A stretch of 64,000 nucleotides of DNA from assembly GCA_964057225.1 (NCBI GenBank), contig OZ059897.1, positions 16,368,001 to 16,432,000 on the forward strand. Reading direction: 5' to 3'. The notes under the pieces were generated by a model that saw only the letters and a program-made list of their open reading frames with translations, was not told where the DNA came from and searched no databases. Of the stretch, positions 42,400-54,302 are shown piece by piece (the stretch's first letter is position 1; every line of letters starts with the position of its first letter). Both the position numbers and the translations under genes were made by a program. The DNA comes from Auanema rhodensis (taxonomy: Eukaryota; Nematoda; Chromadorea; Rhabditida; Rhabditidae).

Positions 42400-44365
42400 G
42401 CTGACAACATGATCCATCTGTTGAAGATGTGAAGACAAGAAAAAAATCAATTTTTTCTACGTGTTTTCAACAACTTTTTTTTTATTTCACATAAGTTCTT
42501 TTGTTGTTATATAGAAATTTGAAATTTCTAGAATGCTAATGACATTTAAAACGTTTTGACCTCTTACATACTCTTTCTCTATTACTCATTCTTTGAAGAG
42601 AGTGATTTCTTTTTTGAACAAAAAAAGGAAAAAAAAAACATTTAATTTATTTTTATTAATATATTCATATAAATAATATATTTTTATTATTTATTTTATC
42701 CATATTGCAACTCTCAAATCAGCTCATTGAGGTTGAGAATCCAATTCATTGCAAACAGTATTTTGCAGTCTCTCAACGTAGATTTTTATCAATTCATTCT
42801 TTCAGCAGCTCTTTCAGAATCTTGTCTAAAACTATAGTTAATCCTTTTTAATTATTTAATTATTAATAATGTATTTTAATATTAATGAAAAATTATAATT
42901 GTCGATATGCTATAAGCCGGTGTGTCAATAAAGATTACAGATGAAACTTGTATTGAAACTTATATTGTTTTTTGAATAATCTTGTATTATATAAACATTA
43001 TAAATTAAATATAATGTTTTATATTGTTTAAACGTATTGTATACAACCGTTCATAATCTTACGTTATTGAAAAATGAAATATTTTCTGATGAAAATTTCA
43101 AAATTGTTGGACATGTTGACGTTCGAAATCGGTCGTCATGATAGTACAAAAGGTTTTCAAGGTTTCGTTTAGAGTATTCGAACTTTTGAATGGAAAAAAA
43201 AGAAAAATAGGTTTGTCCTCAATAACTTTTTATATTGAATAAAATGTATATAAGTAGATAAAAAGAAATAAAAATATAAATAAAAATATGGGACATTGTA
43301 TAGGTCAGAGAAATATTCAGTTGCTAATCTTACAAACCGAGAGAACCTGAGCAAAGAAATTGAAAGACGTTTCTGACCTTCAGAGATTTACGCGAGAATG
43401 AGGAAGAAGAAATTGATGTGAAGAAAAATATGAAAGAGGTACGTTTAAAGTCGTGAGATGAAAAAACTCTTTGCGATTTTTCCCCTTTTTTGATTTTTCT
43501 AGGGCCATAAGCTGGTTTAAATCAGTCTACATCGTTGTGCAACATCATGATAATCGTCTTCTTGCAATGCCTTTCAATAGTTTTGATTAAAACCAAGACA
43601 GATTGTTAAGAATGACATGTAAGATAGAGAGAAAGAGAATTATAACAAATTTGCAGTAAAATGTTGAAAATGCTTATAAATATAAAAATATTTTGTGTAT
43701 GTGACCTGTGAAAGTTTGATTCATAAAAAACCTTTTTCCTGTTTCTGCCATCATCTGATATTGTTGGTCGTCTGTGACGTCTTCTTAATCCTCTTTGTCC
43801 CGGCCAACTTTTTCAAGACCGTTTCTCCATATGTCATGATATAAAACTTTTTCTTATTTTCCTTTTATTAACAAAGACTTTTCTATTTTACTTTCTTTTA
43901 AAATATTTATCCTTATTGAATTGACAATTTTTTTTTCTTTGACGCCCATAGGAAAAATCTTTTATGAGTTTTTTGAAGACGCGATTGCAGCCAATCTGAA
44001 AGCCAAAAGAGGTGAGAGGTTGAAGAGATAGTGCAATCAACTTGATTTGCCATTTTCTCCATTTCCATGTTTTTATTACAACTTTTCATCTTCTCTCTTC
44101 AACGTCTATTTGTCTGTCATACCGAACTTGGAGTATAGTTTCTCTTCTGTATTTCCTGTGTTCCTTAGTTGTCCTGCCTCCAAAAACATCACGAGGCTCA
44201 GTTACTCATCCTCAAGTAGCTGGTTAAGAAATAATATATTATTCTTGCTTTTTTACTGTATATACAACATAAAATATAATATTGTATAAATATATGTTTT
44301 TCTATTATTTTATTTGAATTCTTAGAGTATTTTTTGAATTTTCGAACATTTACTATTATTTCAGA
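42400..44365. other. Chitin synthase 3' UTR and spacer
   Basis: The 3' UTR probably ends between 42900 and 43000, where gtcaataaag occurs. The rest is AT-rich. Overlapping open frames at 44042-44289 are in different frames and match nothing. The spacer ends at a TTTCAG acceptor at 44364 immediately before the next ATG. Confidence 0.5.
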
Positions 44366-45188
44366 ATGTTAGCTTATTGTTGGTTTCAATGCTTTTCCAT
44401 CAGAACAGTTCTAATTTTTCTAGTTCTAAGCATTTATCAGATGGAATGCTTATTAACAGATAGATTTCTGGAACTGGAACGAAAAAGTTTAAGAATGGTC
44501 GATGAAGCCATGAATAGTGGCGCTTCACCGGACGTAAGAATAACATATATCTAAGCGCTAAAGTATCTTTTTACTAATGCTTCAGACTAAAAACCGATTA
44601 TTAGAAATCGCCAATGATATTGCTTCAATTCGAAAAGAAATTCGACAGAAGGCTAACCCTTTTCTACTTATCAAAGTGACTTATATGCATATTATTAATA
44701 TACTAATTGTCCTTTTTTCATGAAAAAAAGGAGCTTACAATATAAAAATTATGTCATTTAAATGGTAATTTTCAAGCTTTCAGGCCGAACGATTTGCTCA
44801 ACAATTGAAACAACGAACTGTAATCAACAGTTCTAATACATTATCTAATAATTTGCAGAATGTTCAAAACAATAATAATAATAATAACAACTTTATAAAT
44901 AATGCCGTACATTCAGCATCTATTCCTATAAATACCCCAACTAGTAATAATCTATCCTCTACAAATCGAGTGAAACCTGAGAGGAAGGTAAGTTAACGCA
45001 TAGTTTATCTGAAAACGTTTATATAATTTTTCTAACATAAACAGATGAAAACACTTGCTGTGAAAGGTTCGGGAAAAGATCAGAATCAGAGAATGGATCA
45101 AATGCTTACAACTTTATTATCTCCTGTTTTCCTGCCATTCGTCGTGCTAAGCCCAGTTGTATCAATCCCTAATGAATTTGTTCACTAA
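44366..45188 (+). CDS. Secreted coiled-coil / Asn-rich protein, function unknown
   Basis: Not recognised. Four exons: 44366-44533, 44586-44675, 44784-44987, 45045-45188; 201 residues. The start follows a TTTCAG one base upstream of the ATG, as expected for a spliced-leader or 5' UTR acceptor. Residues 1-30 form a signal peptide (RTVLIFLVLSIYQ core). Residues 30-95 are a likely amphipathic coiled coil (TDRFLELERKSLRMVDEA, then NRLLEIANDIASIRKEIRQK). Residues 95-155 are low-complexity, including an Asn run encoded by AAT/AAC triplets. The C-terminus ends in a hydrophobic stretch (LLSPVFLPFVVLSPVVSI), which could be a membrane helix or a GPI-attachment signal. All junctions keep frame with normal GT/AG sites, so the gene itself is well supported. 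A secreted or membrane-anchored matrix-type protein is inferred. Confidence 0.75.
44869..44890 (+). repeat. (AAT)n triplet run coding Asn
   Basis: In-frame trinucleotide run within the Asn-rich segment of the preceding gene. Confidence 0.85.
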
Positions 45189-45654
45189 TACTTCTTTCAT
45201 TTTTTTTGTATTTTACATATACATATCTACAAAGTTGTGCTTATATTTGTTTTTTTTTCTCTTTAATTTCAATATACGTATAGTATATACGTATATACAT
45301 ACATATAATACATATACATATGTTTTAATTGTATTCTTTTTCATATTCTTTTGAAATCAAAAGAATATTTTAATATTTCTAATAGAACAAGGAAATGATG
45401 TTCCCATGGCATTTTTTGTCATTTTATTTTTTTTTATTTCACAAGTTATAGTTTTGAATTATTTAAAAGCAAATACAAATAAACATATGATGTATACTCG
45501 CCATTATAATAGTTTTTAAGGCAGGATTTCAAATAATTGAATTCTCAAGTTTTTTTTAAATTGAAATAAATAAAAATTATATTATAATAACATTTATTAT
45601 ATACAAGATAATAACATATAATCATATTATTTAGATATACAATCTAATGATTTC
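45189..45654. other. Short spacer with palindromic TA/TACGTA repeats
   Basis: About 470 bp. From 45271 to 45322 it consists of interwoven TATACGTATA and CATATA units that are locally self-complementary. No gene seen. Confidence 0.5.
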
Positions 45655-47069
45655 ATGAAAAATAAATATTTTATTTCAAGTCTAGTTCTTGGGGTTATTC
45701 TATCAACATGCTTCATCCGAATGCTTTTAACAGAGTACGTTTAAACTTTATTTGTCTTTTAATTAAAAACAATTTTTTAGTTGGAATGACACGTATTATT
45801 CTCCAAATGAAATGATTTTAACAGTTAATGGCTTAACCTCATTATCATATATTGAAAAGGAAATATATAATAAATATAATTATGAAATTATCAATAAAAC
45901 TGTACCGTTTACAACTTTAAAATATCAAATTAATTCTTGTAGTCAAGTAAGAAAATAGTTATTTTTCAAGAAACAAATTTAATTTTTAAGATTTTACGAA
46001 TGATTGAAACAGGACACAAATCCAACTTTTCAAAATATGTTTCAGATGAATTCTTATTTTTTGGTCATATTGCTAAATTTGAAGTAGTTGTTTTCTTTGA
46101 TACTGTCACTTTATAAAAACAAATACAATAATTTAGACAAATTCAACATATGTGGAGAAATTAGATGATATTTGGGAAATGTCCACATGGTTAAAACAAT
46201 CCAGAAAATCATTACCATATGATATAAGTTAGATTATATTTAATATAAATTATATTCTATTTTTATTAATTTTTAGTGAATTTAAAAAAATCATTAATAC
46301 ATTATAAAAAAGTTTTCAAACATAAGACAGGTATAGTTATGTCAAATAACAATCCATGGATTGAAGTCTTACTTCTACAATTTGGAGCAAAACATGTGAG
46401 TGAATGACTTTTTTCAAAACTATATTACGATTATATAACTAATCTCACAGATTACATCAATTCGTTATAATTCAATTATTGCTTTAAATGCTGATAATTT
46501 GAATTTGACAGTTATGAAAGCAGATGATTTTTCTCGACAATTGGCTAGAAGTCAGATACAAGAGCTTGAACAATTTGATTTTATCGTAGCTTTTAATTTT
46601 ATTGAAAAACTAGGGCTAAATTTGTAAGTAAAGTTCATATTTCTAAATACTGAATTTAAATAATTTCTAGAATAGGAGATACTTTGAATGCTTTAGCTGA
46701 TTTACAAGAAATTCAGAAAATTAGATGTATTCTTAAGCCTGGAGGTTAATTTTCAGAATATATTTCGTAATCAAACAATCGCTGTAGGTTTATTATTTGT
46801 TCAATTACCAATTGGAAGAGATTCCATACTTTGGAATTCGCACCGTGTATATGGAAGAATACGCCTATCAATGCTATTTGCTGGTTTTGATTATGTTACA
46901 ACATTCAATCAGAATAAGCCAGCTCCAATTACAGATTTGTAAGTTTTCCCACACTTTCTATTAAATATAACCTATAGTTATAATAATTAAAAATTATTCC
47001 AGAATACATGATTTAACGGTATTATCACAAAATGGAACTAGAAGACTTCATGTTTTACGTAAAACTTAA
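45655..47069 (+). CDS. DUF268 family protein, type II membrane topology
   Basis: Member of the nematode DUF268 family; molecular function not established. Nine exons: 45655-45734, 45781-45946, 45991-46083, 46137-46227, 46277-46395, 46451-46623, 46671-46744, 46788-46938, 47003-47069; 337 residues. An N-terminal helix (YFISSLVLGVILSTCFIRML) with no good cleavage site suggests a signal anchor and a lumenal domain. The conserved core shows SNNNPWIEVLLLQFGA, then ITSIRYN, a methyltransferase-like GDTLNALADLQEI, CILKPGGLLFVQLP, GRDSILWNSHRVYG and LSMLFAGFD. The order glycine turn, central acidic strand, PGG motif resembles a SAM-dependent methyltransferase fold, but that is inference. Introns are 41-64 nt. 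Convergent with the ZIP gene. Confidence 0.88.
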
Positions 47070-47705
47070 AAAAGGCTATTTAGATTGATTGATTGATTGA
47101 TGTATTCATGTGGTATGAGAAGTACAAATATCTTTTCGTTTTTTTCTTTTTAAATACATAGTAATGTTCTTTCATACTTTTTATTATATTGGTTTCAAAT
47201 AGAATTTTTTTTAAAAATCTTAGTTTAGAACAAAGATACATACATATACATAGTATTGAAGACATCACAAATACAAAAACAATATATATTTTCAATTCAA
47301 TATGAATTAAATTATTTTTTTTTATAAAATAAAATATTAAAGCCATATACATACATATACAGATAATGTTCATAAGTATTTTTTTTGTTTAAATAAAAAT
47401 ATATAAATCAAAAATATAATTAATACTTATTTTTTTCTTTAACAAACCTATTGAATAAGATAAATTTCTGATTATAAATACTCTTAACTATATGAAAAAT
47501 AGTTCAATATAACAGTAGCGTTTAACAATAAAAATACTTATGAATGAGTCTATATCTATATTATTCTTTCAAAAATATTTTAAAATGACATTAAAATTTT
47601 AAAAAAGGTAAGCTATTAATACATCATATTATTAAGCTTACTGATATCATTTTGAGTGATAAAATTTATATTTTTTAAAAGAAGAATTATGGTGATTTTA
47701 GCTAT
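47070..47705. other. Convergent 3' spacer
   Basis: 636 bp, about 80% A+T, between the stops of the DUF268 gene (+) and the ZIP gene (-). It starts with a (GATT)n-like run at 47083-47099 (attgattgattgattga). No gene seen. Confidence 0.6.
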
Positions 47706-49425
47706 TTAACCCCCAAAACTCATTAATCCTGCAATTATTGCAAATCCGATAAATGTTGATACCCATTGAACAATATTATTATGCTTGTTGGCATGTTCAG
47801 GTGCCAAAATCTAAAATAAAATTTGAAATAATGAAAAAGAAAAATAATAAAAAATATAAAAATACCTCAAAAAATGTTACATAGATAAATGTTCCTAATG
47901 ATAAACTGATTAATATACATGTAATAATATCTTTAGGAGTTGTACTTATATTAGAAGCCTGAAATTAAATTATAGAAAAAAATATTTTCTTTTGATATTC
48001 ACCTCGATAATCATTCCAATACCTCCACCTAAAGGAGCAGCACAAGCTAAAACAATTACAAGCACTACGATGAACCAAGGCTTATCGGGGTGCTGTTCAG
48101 CAATCCTTGTTCCTATAAAATAGCAATAAATTTGTTTTTTTTTCTAGCAGTGTTCATTCATTAAGCTATGAAATTGATGCTTACCTACAGAAAACATAAC
48201 TAAAGCTTTATGTACACAGATTCCAAAAAATAAAGAAGAGATCGAAACTACAGTATCCTATAAAATATCTTTTATTATAAATATAATAATCATAATATAA
48301 ATATATGTATGTTTAATATGAATATTTAAAAAAATATAAAAGTCTTATAAATATTTATATATTCTCAACTATTTCTATATTCTTTACTATAGCTTTAGCA
48401 TCTAATGGAAGATGAATGAAAAAATATTGTTAATTCATGAATATTCTTAGTATCATCTTTATGCTTCAATATGCTTTTAGGTAAAACTGATGATAACTTA
48501 TAAAGTTTGAATTGAAAAATAGTTACTAACCTGAACTCCAAAAGCAAATCCTTCTAATGTAACATGAACTAATAATGCTGCAACAAATGTTATTGAACCA
48601 ACATAATTATTTTGTTTATTCTTAGGAACATCCTAAAACCATATTTCTATTAAAATTTTTATTTTTTATTTTTTTGCACCTGTCCTAAAGCTAAAATATG
48701 TCTGCTGCTTGATGAAAGATATGTAGCAGCACGTATTCTCATTATGTCTTTTTCATCTTCATCATCATCTTCTTGTCCACTAAATATTAAAATTTAATAC
48801 GAAAAAGCTGTCAAAACTATAAAAAAGATAGCAAGAGATCTAAGTCATTATCTAAAATTAATTGATAAACGATAGAAACATCAATTTGACGCGTTCTGCT
48901 AAGCAAAGAGCAGATCAAATGATGTTATTTCTAATAAAATTATCAATTAAATTTCCAAATAATCAAATGGTATTTTGACTTACTGTGAATGGCCACATAT
49001 TTTTCCAGACAATTCTTCAATTATGTAAACAAAAAAGAATCCAATACAGAAAATTAAAGGAACAAAAGGATAATCACTTTTGAAGCCAGTATCCTGAACC
49101 ACAGCATCCCATGATTCACTAAATAGTATCAGAATTAATAAAATAAAAAATAATTCTTATAACATACAATGCATCTGGTAACATATCTAAAAAACAAACT
49201 CCAAGGAAGATACCTCCAGCAAATGATGAAAGCATAGAAAGAATAAATGATGCTCGATCACTTAAATCAGAAGAACCATCTTTTCTTAGTTTCTTCAGAA
49301 GCTATATAAGAATTAAAATATTATATTTATTAATAAAATATTACCCAAATAGGTAGAAGACCAAATACTACAGTTTCCAAAAAGAATAAAGCTAAGAATA
49401 TGATTTTAAGTATTTGGGTATTCAT
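47706..49425 (-). CDS. ZIP-family zinc transporter
   Basis: SLC39 (ZIP) transporter moving zinc or similar divalent metals into the cytosol. Nine exons: 49425-49345, 49301-49168, 49118-48984, 48779-48680, 48632-48531, 48257-48185, 48112-48003, 47958-47866, 47810-47706; 310 residues. Eight helices are visible. Between helices 3 and 4 there is an acidic loop (GQEDDDEDEKD) where many ZIPs have a His-rich loop; here only one His precedes it. The metal path shows VHVTLEGFAFG in helix 4 (H...EG) and VHKALVMFSVGTR in helix 5, the form typical of the ZIP1/2/3-like subfamily II. The first helix starts at residue 4 without a cleavable signal, so plasma membrane or an internal membrane is possible. Start chosen as the first ATG in frame. 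Introns are mostly 43-56 nt, with longer ones of 204, 273 and 72 nt. Confidence 0.92.
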
Positions 49426-51476
49426 ACTTCAAATGTCCTTTGATCTAAAACAAAATAATAATGAAAAAGATATGATTTATAAATTTTTTGAATCAGTTTA
49501 TATACGTTACGTATGGCAAATATAAAAAAATAATATAATTACTCATTCATAAATAAATAGTTTACAATGATTAGATATTCAAACAAAATAAATTATTTTC
49601 ATCTAACAATAACTAAAAAAAAATAAAAAAAGAGAGTAGTAATTCGAATAGTTAGAACTGCACTTAAACTTTATTTGTTTGCGCTTTCTAGATGGAAAAA
49701 AACAAAATAAAATTGAAAACATATAAATAATATGCTGATAGGAAATGAGACTTCGCGTTAATAGACCGAAACATGAGATTGCAGATTGGTATTAATAAAA
49801 ACTTGCTGGTATTACCTATCGGTAATCATAGTCTATTCAATTATGTATGAGTACTGATATTGAAAATGAATAGATTAACAGTTTAAAGTTAAAATATTAT
49901 TATTTTTTCATATATATATCATGTTTTGTCTAGAGAAATAAACAGTAATCAAGGAAATATAATGAGATTGTTGAAGGTGATGAGAGTTGAACGTGCACCT
50001 GGTTATGTCACTAATGCTTAAACCTATCTCTAGGTCTACTATGGAATCTGAGATGCCGAAGACTTAATAAGCAGTTTTCATCGATAACAGTTTATATCTT
50101 GTCTTTTTATACGATAGCACAATGGACCTTTCTATCTATTCCATTAACATGTCTCCCACTTTTCTCTTGCAATCTCTTACTTTACCTTTATCTTTTTTCT
50201 CGTTATTTTTAAATTTGAAATTACATATGTCTTACTTCATTCTTATCTGATCGAATGCATGATAAATTAAGCGAAAAAAAGTTTTTTATGTAACTGATCT
50301 TGATATAATGAGCAACATCTTAAACTTATAATCTTATTGAATTATGACCACCCAATCAAGCTCGCCTTATATTATATAATTCTCATGAGAAATTATGTTT
50401 TTCAATTTTCTCTGTGTTAACAACGGATTATGAGTAGAATACTTTTTGAACATATTTGAATATTTAAAATATAAAATGTTTAATATAACCAATTACTACA
50501 GCTATGATTACAAGCCATTTTTCAACGACCTACACTTGGCTTTCTTTTATTGCTTGCGGAAATAAATGGCAATGTTATCAGGTTTTATGTGATAAATGTC
50601 TTTGAATGAAAGAAGCTATTCTAAAATCAATTATATATGTATTCAATTAAAATTTATTCTTTTTTCTTTATTTTTACATATTTTGCAAATTTTTTATTTA
50701 TATTAATGAAGATATTTTTATTATTTTTATATATCTTTGAATATAAAAATTATTTTAATGATAAATAAATGATTTTTTTTATTTATCAAACTATTTTTAC
50801 TACTTAAGCAATTTGTTATAATATCCTTTTATGGAACACTTGTTACGAACCATCAAATAATCATTTGCAGATTTAGTCAGATGACGAAATTGGTCAAAGC
50901 CTAAGTTGATAAGCTTTAAAAGTATTTTGCAAGACTTCTGACTTTAATTATTTTATTTTATGTATTTTCAATGACTGATGCAATTCCTAAATCAAGAACG
51001 AAGTCTGGATTACAATCTTTTTTTTAAAATGCTGATTATTACTGGTTTTCTCTATATTAAAGTTTACAATCGAACTTAAATGTTGTTGAGAATAATTTTA
51101 AAAAATACAAATTTTTAAATTTTTCCTTATTATTTTAAAAATATAATTATTTAAAAACATTTCTTCCTTGAATATAATCAGTTAGAATAAAAGCTTTTTA
51201 TATAAAACTATACAAATGTTATATGTAAGCACATAGGAATGTTTGTGAAATTTTTAAATTAAATTAAAAATAGAAATTTAATTTATAAAATTAATAAGCA
51301 AGTTCTAAAATAAAGAAATTCGAAATCTTATTAGATCGTATCAAATCAGAGGCAAATCTTTGGCAGTAAACTTATAACCGGGCACCATAGCATTAAGAGA
51401 AAACATGAAAACGTTTGTTTGTTTTTGAATGAAAAAATAACAACAAATAACAAACATATGAACTAGGAAAATCAAA
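49426..51476. other. 2-kb spacer
   Basis: ZIP promoter region on the left and Ly6 gene 3' end on the right. Very AT-rich throughout. I see no exon-like segment with splice sites and no repeat beyond short A/T runs. Confidence 0.5.
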
Positions 51477-52400
51477 TTAAAAATTATAAATAAAATAAAA
51501 TGGTAAGAATAAAATTATAAATGAAAGAACTTGGTTAGATGAAATATTACATAATCGTTGTTCACAAAAACACGATGAATTTTCAGACGAATCGCATGTT
51601 GTTGTAGTTTTATTTATTGAATAACCATTTTGAAACAATTTATCCAAACATCCTCTTATAACTAGTGTAATATCTACAAAATAATTAATATATATTTATA
51701 AGAATAATGTTATAACCTTTGGTACGAATCCTTGTCATGACACAACTATCTCCAAATTCACATTCCTGAGTTGGAACAGTTGGAAAATCGTATAACTTTG
51801 AATCATGACAAAATTTACTTGATGGTGGTATAATATATCTAAAATTATATTAATTAATAAAATAAATATTACACATTACTAGATAACATTACGAAAAGCT
51901 GATTTGTTTCATATTTCATTATTACGAATACTTTCAAAATTAATTAATTTGTTAAAAATAATTTATTTTACATATTATATTATAAATATAATATATAATA
52001 TATTCTTTTTTATTAAGTTATATACTTATAACAATTATTCCAGAAAAGCTAATGTAGATATTTAACTAATAATATTTAAAATTATATTCAATCTTAGTTA
52101 AATAACCGATAAAATTGAAGCCTATGCTAAAGAATTACGCTACATGCTTAATATATATGTATAGTTAGTTAAAGCCTCAAACAATTGTCAAAGAAATTGA
52201 TTGATAAAATAGTTATAATATTAAATATTATATTTATTTTCTTACCTAGAAAACATATAAACTTTGAAAGCATTTATCTCCTCGATGTCTAAATGATCCA
52301 AAGGAACTTGAGATATGCAATGCCAGCAAAGAAGCTTCTCCGACCATGTTATTCCGAAGCATAATTCAAATAATAGAATTATTTGAATCAAAACATCCAT
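51477..52400 (-). CDS. Ly6/uPAR-like secreted or GPI-anchored protein
   Basis: Small cysteine-rich three-finger-type protein. Three exons: 52400-52246, 51838-51717, 51673-51477; 157 residues. Residues 1-21 are a signal peptide (MDVLIQIILLFELCFG). The Cys pattern starts CWHCIS, continues CEFGDSCVMTRIR and RGCLDKL, and ends CFCEQRLCN, which is the C-x-C and terminal CN of Ly6/uPAR domains. After CN a Ser/Asn spacer leads to a C-terminal hydrophobic tail (VLSFIILFLPFYFIYN), as expected for a GPI-attachment signal. In nematodes such proteins often bind receptors or ion channels (for example odr-2-like proteins); the partner here is unknown. The first intron (407 nt) is long and the second is 43 nt. 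No other gene is nearby. Confidence 0.85.
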
Positions 52401-53443
52401 TTAAAATGTTGAATATCATAAATCATTAAACCATTATCTAAAAGTTTGATATTATACATATATAATTATGTATGAAAGTTATATTATGCATAATATTTGA
52501 AAAGAATAAAATATAGATTTCTAACATTAGACATGTTATCGAATGGACAGACTAAGTGCTACGGAAACCGAGGAAATCCACCTAAAGAGGCTTCAGATGT
52601 GGTAATGTAAGCGGTTGGGTTTTGACCCAAAACAGGAAAAGCACAATTTGGTATAAATACCAATCGATTATTCTTCATTAAACATATTTAGAATAGAAAA
52701 TAATAAAGAAAGTTTCATAGTCAACAAGGCTGAAAAATGAATAAATCATGGTTTAAAAAAAACTCAAAAATAAATAAAATATCATTTTTATAATTCTTGA
52801 AAAAAAAGTTAATGGGATGATAAACGTGTAAGAATAATAGCTTGAGATGACTTTTTTGAGATGATAGGTATGTTTTATGCAAAAGAATTTCGATAAATTC
52901 TTTTAAGGATTAACATAGATTATACGGATAGGTAGGCCGCTAAGCAAGCAATTGGACGTAAAACGATGTGATCCTATCAGCCTTTACTATGCTAAACATA
53001 AGTAATCTACAAATGTCGAGATTTATATGTATATACATATGTATTTATACTAATTAGCTTGTTATGTGAGAGAACGAGAGATATAGAAAAGGCAAATGAG
53101 AAAAGAGAAGGATAGATAGGTAGATGGATATAGTCAATAGCCATATGATTTCCTTTAGTAGTAGCTTGAGCATAAACGATGTTAGTAGCAGCTGGCTAGT
53201 TACCTTGACTGGCCATGGGAAGCCTTTAGATGACCACGGTTACCAAGACAACGCATCGATACACTTGGCCCTCTTTAGATATTCTTTCGTGTCAAACAGC
53301 TTCTAAAAATCATGATGAATAATTTGATTCATATTTCATCAATTTATATAATTGTATATGATATTATTAATTTTTTTAAACAAAAAAATTAATTAATTTT
53401 ATATTCCTCTAGTTTTACACATAATCAGCTTTAATCTGGTTAG

Positions 53444-53467
53444 GATTAAGATTAAGATTAAGATTAA
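53444..53467 (+). repeat. (GATTAA)4 hexamer repeat
   Basis: Four perfect tandem GATTAA units preceded by ggttag. Not the nematode telomere repeat (TTAGGC). Confidence 0.85.
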
Positions 53468-53524
53468 ACAATCAATTTTTTTTAAATAATTCCTTACGAG
53501 ATTATGGTTGATGATTGTAAACAC

Positions 53525-53552
53525 TCACGTAAATATTCACGTTTTTTCACGT
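53525..53552 (+). promoter_or_regulatory. Triplet of TCACGT motifs
   Basis: TCACGT occurs at 53525, 53537 and 53547, i.e. at 12- and 10-bp spacing (about one helical turn). The third is extended to TCACGTG. It lies 70-95 bp upstream of the proposed ATG at 53620. Likely a bHLH or bZIP-type cluster; inference from spacing and position. Confidence 0.4.
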
Positions 53553-53619
53553 GCATCTTGTACTTTTTTTCATTTTAAATTTATAAACTGATACTAGCGG
53601 TAGATGGCTACCTCAAAAG

Positions 53620-54302
53620 ATGCAAGTACTTTATAATTTTTTTCTAAATATAATTATTCCAATATTTTTCTAAATAAATTTATAATTCTGTGAGAAAAAA
53701 ATTACATGTTTAGAGAATCGAAGTTCTCACGCCATTTTTCATTGCATTTGCTCTTGGAATATTATATGCGTGCTTGTTATCAATGCTACATATCTATTTA
53801 GTCGAGTATGTTTATATTATTAAATATCTTTATATTATATTATATAAATTTACATTTACATAGAGTTATCTTATTCATTTATATGAAAGCAAATATTTAT
53901 TTTAATGATATATACTTAATATTATTATCATATTATAATTAATAAGTTCATATATTGCTGGTTTTGACCTATATGATAACTATTATCAATGATTAGTCAT
54001 GTTCATTAAACCTCTAATGATTTCTTTGATTCCTGTACATTTTCTTGCAAACTTATATCTAACAAAGAACAATCTTTTAGTAATATATCTTTTAATCTTT
54101 TTTTTCATATTCTCAAGAATTTTTAACATTCTTCTATATTTATTTACTAAAATTATTCTCATTTAGCAAAATGGTTCGAGAACGTCTAGCATACCGACCT
54201 AGACTAAAGAAAGTTCCTATTAAGCCTAATACCAAATCAAGATCGAAGTCAAAATCAAAATCTGGAGGAAAATGGTCAAGTAAATCCAAAGGAAAGCAAT
54301 AA
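53620..54302 (+). CDS. Small single-helix membrane protein with Lys/Ser tail
   Basis: Not recognised. Proposed exons: 53620-53625 (ATG CAA), 53714-53805, 54167-54302; 77 residues. The middle exon is the best evidence: read in one frame it gives a clean transmembrane helix (LTPFFIAFALGILYACLL) and joins in frame to the last exon. That exon encodes a strongly basic tail with a repeated (K)SKSKS pattern ending KSKGKQ. An acceptor and stop just upstream mean the start must lie in an earlier exon. The two-codon exon with GTACTT is the nearest fit; ATG at 53332 ending at a GTATAT is another. Topology is probably helix near the N-terminus with the basic tail in the cytosol. Gene reality is moderate and the start is weak. 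Confidence 0.5.

Larger units (their letters stand above)
52401..53619. other. Divergent spacer with repeated motifs
   Basis: Between the Ly6 gene (-) and the small membrane protein gene (+). It holds four tandem GATTAA units (53444-53467) and three TCACGT motifs (53525-53552) close to the candidate start of the plus-strand gene. The open frame 53124-53306 is not supported as coding. Confidence 0.5.
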
